Source of the DNA: Actinidia chinensis
Taxonomy: Eukaryota > Streptophyta > Magnoliopsida > Ericales > Actinidiaceae
Direction of reading: 5' to 3'
Assembly: GCA_009663005.1 (NCBI GenBank)
Contig: CM018909.1
Location: forward strand, 14,610,146-14,625,145
Length of the DNA: 15,000 bases
Below, in pieces: positions 9,388 to 15,000 of the stretch. The stretch's first letter is position 1. Every line of letters starts with the position of its first letter. Below the pieces are notes generated by a model. The model searched no databases. It worked only from the letters and a program-made list of their open reading frames with translations, and was not told the DNA's origin. The translations under genes and the position numbers were made by a program.

Positions 9388-9580
9388 TTAATTCCTGGGA
9401 CTTTTGGGTAATTAAGATTGGTCCCTAGAAGTTACTGAGTAATATAGTTTAGTACCTTGCAAGTTTTGGCTATTTTTAATTTGGTCACTGAAACTTTTTG
9501 ATTTTGTCAATTGGCCCAGAAACTTTCTGATTTTGACAGTTTGGTCCCAGAAGTTTTTGATTTTGACAATTTAGCCCTTC
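9388..9580 (+). repeat. ~30-bp tandem repeat in the retrotransposon leader
   Basis: Units of 29-32 bp follow the pattern TTGGTCCCAGAAACTTTTTGA then TTTTGACAA. The three clearest start at about 9480, 9510 and 9539. Three more diverged units precede them (about 9388, 9419, 9449), and a last partial unit starts near 9569. The period is not a multiple of three and stops abound, so it does not encode a repeat protein. Similar TTTGGTCCCTGAAA-type leader repeats occur in other plant retroelements, as far as I recall. Confidence 0.7.
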
Positions 9581-9653
9581 TGAGGTTTCTCGTCGTTCCG
9601 GATTCATCAGCCAGGGTTGATTTTGGATTTTGATTCTATTGGAGAGAAGTAAG

Positions 9654-10424
9654 ATGGCAGAGTAAAATGGGATCGATGATCGTACTTTCAGCGACGGCAT
9701 TAACGACCATATGAAACATAGGATGGAGGACATCCTATTTTGAAAAGGATTTGAACGAACTTGGAGAATAAAGGAGAAAAACCTTTAGCGACGAAAGGAT
9801 GAGGAATGGAGGAAGACTGAACAGAAGACATTGGGCTAATCAGGACAGTGCATTTTTTTGTAGAACGAGGTATTCCATCATGTAGCACAGGAGCGAGGCT
9901 TATGAAGTTGTGTTAAGTTGGAGAGATGTATCAGGCGAAGACATCTCGGAAACAAAGCCTTATTGATGAGAGTTGTTTGTGAAGTTTTGAAGCTTCAGAA
10001 GAGAGACTACAAGGGCGGAACATACGAGCGAGTTCCAGAATTTGGTTCAATCAGTTGACCAGTGTTGACCTACAGTTTGATGACAAGATGCAGGCCTTAT
10101 TGTTCTGAGTTTCATTGTCAGAGAGTGGGAGGACATGGTGGTTTCTCTCAGCAATTTAACGCCGAATGGAAGTTGACTACGAGTATGGTCATGGATTGCC
10201 CTGTTTCAATGAAGAGGCTCAGAGGAGAGAGATGGTTTGACAGATCAGAGTGAGTCGCAGGCCCTAGTCTAGAGGGAAGCAGAGAAAGAGGCCGATATCA
10301 AGGAAGAGGTCATCACAAGGGTACTGAAAAAGGACGGTGGAGGTCACAAGAGAGAAGTGGTCGCACTATTAGGTGCTTTTATTGCGACCAAGAGGGGCAT
10401 ATCAAGATGGATTGTCCAAAGTAA
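9654..10424 (+). pseudogene. Copia gag, multiply frameshifted
   Basis: Gag would form the particle that packages the element's RNA. The likely start is ATGGCAGAG at 9654, followed by a stop after three codons. Readable fragments in shifting frames include HRMEDILF (the W-x-x-K/R-M-E-D-x-L segment near the N terminus), FNQLTSVDLQFDDKMQALL and FNEEAQRRE near 10207-10235. A zinc knuckle RCFYCDQEGHIKMDCPK follows at 10371-10421, a perfect C-x2-C-x4-H-x4-C, with TAA directly after. Many stops and frameshifts make it non-functional. Fragment order matches Copia (UBN2-type) gag proteins. Confidence 0.82.
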
Positions 10425-10469
10425 AATCACAGGATCAGTTTTACCAATACAGCAGCGGACAGAAGTGAT

Positions 10470-10800
10470 GGCTGGTGGATGAGGATGAGTTTGATATTCT
10501 CTAGCGCATCGGCTGATGGAAGTCAGATTGGTATTGAATTCAGGCAGTGCTTACCACTTGTGTAGAGGATAAAGAGGTTTCTCTACATATGCAGCATGCC
10601 GGGGACGTATATGCCAAACAACAGTCTTAGCAGATTGTTGGCAGAGGTTCCGCCATGGCATACGAAGAGGTCTGTGACGTTGATGAGGTAAGGCATGTTC
10701 CTCATCTACAGAAAAATTATTTTTCATTGGGATGATAGATTCAAAGGGATGCAGCTTTAAAGCTAGGGAGGAAACTCTGAGCGTTTCCAAGGAAAACAAG
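10470..10800 (+). pseudogene. Copia protease remnant
   Basis: VLNSGSAYHLC at 10531-10563 matches the retrotransposon aspartic protease active-site region (WVLDSGxSxHM/LC), with the catalytic Asp changed to Asn and the preceding Trp lost. In another frame, VRHVPHLQKNYFSLG at 10688-10732 matches the V-x-Y-V-P-x-L-x-x-N-L-x-S-L-G segment that follows in Copia polyproteins. RLEGY near 10824 fits the link toward integrase. Frame changes and stops show it is dead. No integrase zinc finger or DDE core follows. Confidence 0.8.
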
Positions 10801-11470
10801 GAGATGCTGTGGGGAAGAAGATTGGAGGGCTATCCGATTGGAGGGGAGTGTCCAGGAAGCGGAGCTACTTATCCGACATGGGTCTAGTTGCTATTAGCGA
10901 GAAAGTGGCAAGGGAAGCAAACCATTGCACAGAGCGTACGCAAAGCAGGCAGGATACCTGGAGATCCGGAGTGGTACAAGAGCACAGGGAGATGCTTTGG
11001 GATATGTCCGGAAGTCTGGCCAACACGAGTGGTGGAACTAGTACAGGATGTCCATAGAGAAGCTCAGAGAAAGACGACCAAGTCAATTTTTTTTTTTGTT
11101 TTTTTTTTTGGAGAAGCTGTTACAGCGGAGGCGAACGACGCCGAAGCGGGTCTCTTTTGCTTTGATTGATCAGTGGCGGTGATTCTCCAATTGTGGCATA
11201 AGGGAGGAGAGATAGAGTCACGACAACTCACAAAGTGACGTACTTTCGGTTGCACCCCGGTGGGGGGCAACCCCAGTGGGGGGTACAGGGCACCTCGTGA
11301 GGAAGGTGAAGGCAACTTCGGTGTGGAGGTGAATTACACTTCGGTGGGAAGTGGGAGTAGCCGTTGATGAGGCTAAGGTATATGGATGCTGCTTGTAGTC
11401 TTATGGGGGAGCTGGATCAAGATGCGTCAAGAAGAACAACTGAAGACACGGATTACCCTCCAGTGGGCTG
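10801..11470 (+). other. Non-pol internal region of the Copia element
   Basis: This is where integrase, reverse transcriptase and RNase H would lie in a full element, but no such motif is seen. Frames such as 10809-11057 have no known domain. It contains T runs at 11088-11109, a G-rich 16-bp direct repeat (11254-11285) and ACTTCGGTG twice (11315, 11338). Confidence 0.6.
11254..11346 (+). repeat. Short G-rich direct repeats near the 3' end of the Copia element
   Basis: ACCCCGGTGGGGGGCA (11254-11269) is followed at once by ACCCCAGTGGGGGGTA (11270-11285), a 16-bp duplication with two changes. ACTTCGGTG occurs at 11315-11323 and 11338-11346. Each 16-bp unit can fold as C4/G4-type pairing, and the G6 runs could take part in a quadruplex. 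Confidence 0.6.
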
Positions 11471-11480
11471 GGAGGGGGAG
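11471..11480 (+). other. Polypurine tract
   Basis: GGAGGGGGAG ends two bases before the right LTR. This is the expected place for the plus-strand DNA primer. Confidence 0.85.
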
Positions 11481-11482
11481 AT

Positions 11483-11955
11483 TGTGAGTTTAACCCACTG
11501 GATTGAGGCCAAGTCTAGTTAGTCAAGGCCCAAGCCCGGTTGGAGTTCATATGGAGGTCCACAGACGGTGAAACTCTCGAGTTATCTAGACTTTCTTTGA
11601 GAGTCTTTATCTTTTTGTTTTGTAGTTAGAGTAGGATATGATTAGAGATTCTGCTTAGGAGTCAACCACCTCCTCCCTTGGTCTTTAAAAGGGATGGTAG
11701 GGTGTTAGATTTTCTACGTGCGTTGCCGTGGGGCTGAGAGCGTTGCTGTGAGGTGAGATGAGAGGGCAAGACCGAGATGAGATTTGGAGAGGGTGTGAGT
11801 TGAGCGATCGAATTCCTCATTGTATTGCTAATCCATTCGTTCGATTGTGAATTTGTGATTTATCTACGTGACGTCGAATCGTTGGGCCGAACTACTGTAA
11901 ATCTTTTCAGTGTCTTTGTGTGTTTTGTAATTGGTAATTAGTTTGAGCACAAACA
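11483..11955 (+). repeat. Right LTR of the Copia element
   Basis: The 473-bp LTR starts TGTGAGTTTAACCCAC and ends GAGCACAAACA. It has a TATA-like CTTTAAAAGG at 11683-11692. It is longer than the left LTR because of small insertions near its start, and many substitutions separate the two. This implies either great age or exchange with another family member. Confidence 0.85.
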
Positions 11956-12394
11956 GAAATCCCTTTGAGTTGGTTTTCTAATGCCATTGCATTCCGATGG
12001 CAAAAAGAATCTAATATGATATGGAGCTAGCTGGTTTATTAAATAGCCTAGTGGGTTGTAAGGTTTTGGTGAGAGATGAAAGAGTGATGAGGGAAAAAAT
12101 AGAGATGGAGAGGTTATAAAAGAAACATACTATGTCCAATTTATATAATATTTTTCATAAATGATCATCTTAGTAAGCTTTCCATGTTGAACGGTTCAAA
12201 TTATTTTAGTTGGCCGGTCAGCCCACCGTGCCCTCACACAATGCGCCCCACCGGATTCAATTTGTTAGAATTTTGCATTTGGAAGTGTTTAATTCTACTT
12301 CTAGCATTGGACATCTAAATCCCTGAAACAAGTGGAAGCACAATCTAGGAAAGGAACTTGTCCTCAATCCACATACCATACCGATAATGATACT
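11956..12394. other. Pseudogene intron between right LTR and MITE
   Basis: AT-rich sequence. No coding or repeat signal is recognised. Confidence 0.5.
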
Positions 12395-12591
12395 CAGGAG
12401 CGGAGTCAGAATGAATGTTTAGTGAGATTAAAAAAATTTGAATTTATATTCAGTGGGATAAAAATTATAGAATTTATAAAATTTAGGATAAATTACTAAT
12501 TTTTGTGGGATCAAAATTATATTTATGATAGTGTAATTTTTTTTCAGTTGTGTCAATTGACTCCAATTGACCTCACGTGGCTGTGCCCCTT
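12395..12591. mobile_element. hAT-type MITE, 197 bp
   Basis: The left end CAGGAGCGGAGTCA and the inverse of the right end (AAGGGGCACAGCCA) both resemble the plant hAT-type terminus CAGGGGCGGAGCCA, though they match each other at only 9 of 14 positions. Directly outside lie ATGATACT (12387-12394) and ATGCTACT (12592-12599), an 8-bp duplication with one change, the size typical of hAT. The inside is AT-rich and non-coding. Confidence 0.55.
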
Positions 12592-12599
12592 ATGCTACT

Positions 12600-13024
12600 T
12601 ATCATGAAAATTATTTTTAAAAAAAAGGTCTTGTGACGTACACCAAAGTAGAATCTACGTTGTACACATGTTTTTGCAAAAGGTACCAAACATTATTTAT
12701 AACATCTCATTCCCAATCATTTACCCATGCAAACAAACTTCAATTCATTTTCAAATTAAGATGCAATTTCAAACCATAATTTTCGACTTCTGCAACCAAA
12801 ACGGAAAAAAATAATAATCTACTCTGCTATTTTCCAATATTTACCTGCCTGATGCATGCCATTTTGTCTTGAAGCCCTGAATAAATTTGCTGCAGATCTA
12901 ATCCAAGCCAAATTGCTGAGCCTACCAGAATTGTACCTTCCTGACAAATCACAATGAATATTTTTAATTAGTGCTAAATATTTTCAATCATGAAGATCAC
13001 TATTTAATTCATAAATCAACTTAC
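12600..13024. other. Pseudogene intron next to the membrane exon
   Basis: AT-rich, with no secure feature. A 33-residue minus-strand frame at about 12945-12848 is flanked by plausible splice signals but matches nothing known to me. Confidence 0.45.
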
Positions 13025-13140
13025 TTTTGACATTCTGTTTCTTCCTTAGCAGTAGAAAGGAACATGCCAGGGCAATCAGTAGGAATGTGATACTCAATAT
13101 GGGAACGGCAATGACAATAGCAGTCTGATTTGTGTGACTC
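13025..13140 (-). pseudogene. Kinase pseudogene: membrane-spanning exon
   Basis: Read on the minus strand, this 116-bp segment is bounded by an ATAG acceptor (13144-13141) and a consensus donor AAAA|GTAAGT at 13025/13024. It encodes a polar N-glycosylation-like stretch (SHTNQT), about 22 hydrophobic residues (AIVIAVPILSITFLLIALAC followed by SFLLL) and a basic stop-transfer RKKQ. This is the usual layout of the separate membrane exon in CRK genes. It ends after the first base of a codon. The exon at 8218 starts with GT, so the join gives Ser-Glu-Asp, a fitting acidic juxtamembrane start. The open frame runs on upstream to 13274, probably through intron sequence. The assignment depends on this layout and on phase, not on conserved residues. 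Confidence 0.55.
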
Positions 13141-13410
13141 CTATTTTCAGGTAGATCTATAAATTGCTGAAACTGGTTTTGAGTTATGGAAAGAGATGAT
13201 AGCCTTGTTAGGCAAACATTATAAGTTAGGTTATTTGTTTCAAAAAACTGTTGAGTTATGATGTTTGGTAGCAATTTCCAATAACCACTGTTTTGATTTT
13301 TTTAGCTTATTTGATCAAAAAGGTACAAATTTTTTAAGCTAATATTTGAAGGCTTTTATTTTTCGCTTATTTAGAACTATAAAAGTATTGTAAGGGGATA
13401 AAGAACACGA

Positions 13411-13615
13411 CTATAAGTTCCGGCCTTGCTAGGGCAAGCATCACTGCCAAGTTGTCGCTATGTAGCAAGCTCGGTGTGATCTCTGCACCGGAGCTCGATT
13501 GAGACACTATCGAATATTAGCTCTGTTCGAAGTAAGACAAGCATCAATGCCGAGCTACCGCTCTACAACAAGTTCAACAAGGTCACTGCACTGAAGCTTG
13601 GTCAAGGGGCAACAA
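13411..13615 (+). repeat. Diverged ~100-bp tandem duplication inside the solo LTR
   Basis: GCAAGCATCACTGCC (13434) and ACAAGCATCAATGCC (13537) start matching stretches about 103 bp apart, each continuing through CTCTGCACCGGAGCT or CACTGCACTGAAGCT. Many changes separate the copies. Such internal duplications are common in the U3 part of LTRs. Confidence 0.5.
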
Positions 13616-13861
13616 TCGACGGCAATCCCGAGGCACGTTAGGGGATAGAAGGTAACTTGCATAGCAAGTTTCCTCTAACAGCCCCCACATCTGGATTGAG
13701 ACATCAATGACATGATGTCCAGTTACCAACCAGGCTTTAGGGGCATGGCTAGATCAGCCGCCTACTCATTGACATAGCAATCAACGTGTCCAAGCACGTG
13801 CCAAGCAGCAGTTTGGCCAATGACACGTCAGTTGGCGTTTTCAGGCACGCGCTGAACAAAG

Positions 13862-13870
13862 TATATAAGG
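13862..13870 (+). promoter_or_regulatory. TATA box of the solo LTR
   Basis: TATATAAGG lies inside the GC-richer LTR, with CT-rich sequence about 50-70 bp downstream. Whether it is active cannot be told from sequence. Confidence 0.5.
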
Positions 13871-14137
13871 CCAACCCTTATTCTCTCAAAGATATGAAAA
13901 ACTTAGCTACTCTAAGCTCCTCTCTCTCTCCCCTTAAACTTTGATTATCTGATTAGCTAACTTGACCATAGAAGAGTTGTTTTTCAGAAACATCTCCAAC
14001 GGCTAAACTCACTATTTCTGTGTCGCAACCTAACCACAACAACCAGTAACTGACAATAGCCACCCTCTTTCACCGTTGATCCGCTGTAGTGTCTATCATC
14101 GATTTTCTCTCTTCCATTTCTCGAACACTACCCCACA

Positions 14138-14292
14138 AATATGTATAGGCAAAAGAACCTATATTCCTTTCAAATAGTTATAGAACTTTCTAAAAACAAT
14201 CTAGACATTATCTTGATAAAAAGCTATTCAATAGCTTGGTAACCAAACAGGTTTAAGTTTATACCCCTACAGTTGTTTAGGTTAGACCCTAA
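14138..14292. other. AT-rich DNA, nothing recognised
   Basis: No feature seen. In particular there is no trace of a DUF26 or S-domain ectodomain exon on the minus strand. Confidence 0.5.
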
Positions 14293-14385
14293 TAGGGATG
14301 ATAATTTGTCCCGCCTCGCCTCGCTCCCCGCTCCGATCGGGATGAATTTTTTGGGATTTTTCGGGGATCGGGGATAAAAAAAAAA
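14293..14385 (+). repeat. hAT-like terminus with GGGGATCGGGGA-type repeats
   Basis: TAGGGATGATAATTTG resembles the TAGGGATGGCAAT terminus of plant hAT-like elements. It is followed by CCTCGC repeats and then, in inverse form, GGGGATCGGGGAT around 14361-14373, so the block could form an imperfect hairpin. A matching right end was not found, so it may be a one-ended remnant. Confidence 0.3.
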
Positions 14386-14669
14386 AATCGGTATGATAGG
14401 ATGACTCTTTAGGACACCACGACCCAAAGGGCCTTTGGTTTTTAATGTTCATTTTTTATATTATTTTGGTTTTTAATATTTTATTTATGTATAGTCAATT
14501 TCTCTTGCTCTGTTGCAAAATTATTAAATAAACTTTTTTTACTCCAATTTTTTTGACATGTCCTTTCCAATTGATAATATGACGAATCTACTAAAGTCTA
14601 AAAAACCGATCTTTTGCCCCCAAAAAAAAAAATTACAAGTTCACAAATTGAATTTTGAAAGGTGTTGAT
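14386..14669. other. AT-rich DNA, nothing recognised
   Basis: T- and A-rich sequence with short homopolymers. No coding or repeat signal. Confidence 0.5.
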
Positions 14670-14785
14670 TTTGTGTCCCCTGGCCCCTTTTTCTCCGTCT
14701 GCCACCGCTTTCCCGTGCTCCCTCGCCCCTGTGCCGCCCTTCGGTTGTTGTCCCCCCTGGCTCGCCGCTTGGCCTCTCCTCTTAA
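14670..14785. other. GC-rich, pyrimidine-biased island
   Basis: About 115 bp of C/T-biased, GC-rich sequence is enclosed by AT-rich DNA. Open frames on both strands (14655-14888, 14633-14836) come from its composition and show no motif. Confidence 0.45.
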
Positions 14786-14879
14786 CAAAATGAGTTTCAC
14801 ATCATACAACACTAATATCATATGGAACCCTTTCACTCTAGATTTATTGGGTAAAAATACTCACGTTACCTTCTACTAT

Positions 14880-15000
14880 CCAGATTAACCATTAATAGAA
14901 AAAATTAAAATTTACGTGGTTCGGCCAATAGTACATACGTCCAAGGAAAAAAATTAATAATCAACTTTCTCAACTTTCTCTCAGCCAACTCTCCTCTTTA
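14880..15000 (-). mobile_element. Fragment of a Copia-type LTR (U5 end), cut by window edge
   Basis: On the minus strand, GGACGTATGTACTATTGGCC and the adjoining CGAACCACGTAAATTTT (14946-14911) match the U5 segment of the Copia LTR at 8831-8867 (GACGTAGCTATCGTTGGCC then GAAACACGTAAAATTTT) in wording and order. The GGACGTA...CCGAACCACGTAAAT pair is frequent near the 3' end of plant Copia LTRs. The rest of the LTR would lie beyond base 15000. The end nearest 14880 is not defined. Confidence 0.45.

Larger units (their letters stand above)
8470..11955 (+). mobile_element. Copia-type LTR retrotransposon lacking integrase and RT
   Basis: Two related direct repeats (8470-8911 and 11483-11955) start TG and end CA. 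A primer site TGGTATCAGAGC follows the left one and a polypurine tract precedes the right one. Flanks AAAAT (8465-8469) and GAAAT (11956-11960) look like a 5-bp target duplication with one change. The inner 2.57 kb holds a GC-rich block, a ~30-bp repeat array, broken gag with a zinc knuckle and a broken protease. No integrase, reverse transcriptase or RNase H motif is seen, so any movement would have needed enzymes from another element. The gag wording and VLNSGSAYHLC-type protease place it with Ty1/Copia. It sits in the same orientation as the plus strand, antisense to the kinase pseudogene, inside its largest intron. Confidence 0.88.
4560..13140 (-). pseudogene. CRK-like receptor kinase pseudogene, six exon remnants
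   Basis: Intact relatives are plasma-membrane receptor kinases, with an extracellular domain, one membrane span and a cytosolic Ser/Thr kinase, that act in stress and immune signalling. Six exons remain in order on the minus strand, with breaks at the intron positions usual for the CRK/S-domain group. Visible motifs include NKLG of the glycine loop, NGQEIAAKRLA with the ATP-site Lys, EFKNEI with the helix C Glu, a damaged HRD-DFG region, GYMPPEYA, TDVFSFG and HIGLLCVQE. Most exons carry premature stops or one-base indels, so no functional protein is possible. Four of the five introns have a readable GT donor. A Copia element, a MITE and a TIR element occupy the introns. The ectodomain is not visible, so CRK rather than S-domain membership rests on the kinase wording only. 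Confidence 0.85.
13389..14137 (+). mobile_element. Probable solo LTR (749 bp)
   Basis: The segment begins TGTAAGGGGATA and ends TACCCCACA, whose inverse is TGTGGGGTA, as expected of LTR ends (TG...CA). The flanks AGTAT (13384-13388) and AATAT (14138-14142) agree at four of five bases. A TATA box (TATATAAGG, 13862-13870) is followed by CT-rich sequence, the usual promoter layout of a plant LTR. The block is much richer in GC than its flanks. No primer site follows and no partner LTR is in the window. Its family was not identified. Confidence 0.5.

Noticed and set aside
10809..11315. Frames in the 3' part of the Copia element as possible new genes
   Set aside because: Short, in several phases and without known motifs. 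More likely decayed or non-coding retroelement sequence.
12848..12945. Minus-strand 33-residue frame flanked by TTTGTCAG and CAG|GTAAAT, resembling an extra exon
   Set aside because: The residues match nothing in the kinase family, and the membrane exon joins in phase directly to the exon at 8218, so no exon is needed here.
14633..14888. Overlapping frames on both strands of the GC-rich island
   Set aside because: No domain. Both-strand openness reflects composition.
1..15000. tRNA, rRNA, bacterial operons, riboswitches, phage or viral genes
   Set aside because: No cloverleaf with A/B boxes, no rRNA sequence, no operon layout and no virus-type protein was seen. The tRNA-like TGGTATCAGAGC is a retrotransposon primer site.

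Overview
The window looks like intergenic and intronic DNA from a flowering plant. It is AT-rich and full of small transposon remnants. It carries an LTR retrotransposon with a tRNA-iMet-type primer site, and exons of a plant-specific receptor kinase family split at that family's usual intron positions. I found no intact gene, no tRNA or rRNA, no CRISPR array and nothing bacterial. The long open frames are chance frames, low-complexity translations or fragments of dead genes.

The main result is a decayed receptor-like kinase gene on the minus strand. Six exon remnants lie in correct order: a membrane-spanning exon at 13140-13025, then kinase-domain exons at 8218-8086, 7775-7574, 7006-6761, 6051-5916 and about 4832-4560. 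Motifs run from the glycine loop through the ATP-site lysine, HRD and DFG regions and PPEYA/DVFSFG to HIGLLCVQE. Together they match the cysteine-rich receptor kinase (CRK, DUF26) and S-domain group, with CRK favoured. Stops and frameshifts in nearly every exon make it a pseudogene. The ectodomain was not found.

Several mobile elements sit in and around the dead gene. A 3.49-kb Copia-type LTR element (8470-11955) lies in the intron after the membrane exon. It keeps LTRs, primer site, polypurine tract and broken gag and protease, but no integrase or reverse transcriptase. Its leader holds a GC-rich block packed with CACGCGC and a separate ~30-bp tandem repeat. A TIR element (6128-6731) fills most of the intron between the HRD/DFG and APE exons. 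A small hAT-like MITE (12395-12591) shares the Copia intron. A probable solo LTR (13389-14137) lies upstream of the membrane exon. A nearly pure pyrimidine tract of about 330 bp (4850-5176) abuts the last exon.

Left of the pseudogene, 237-660 is a probable TE remnant. The stretch 888-1970 is richer in GC, ends in AATAAA and poly(A), and could be an old retrocopy of an unidentified transcript. The stretch 2220-3340 is A-rich and G-poor and includes a degenerate ~80-bp repeat. The right edge carries a GC-rich island and a fragment resembling the U5 end of a Copia LTR on the minus strand, running out of the window.

I see no convincing new functional system. The most useful points are the hidden kinase pseudogene, the pol-less LTR element with its unusual leader, and the two sequence-composition anomalies.
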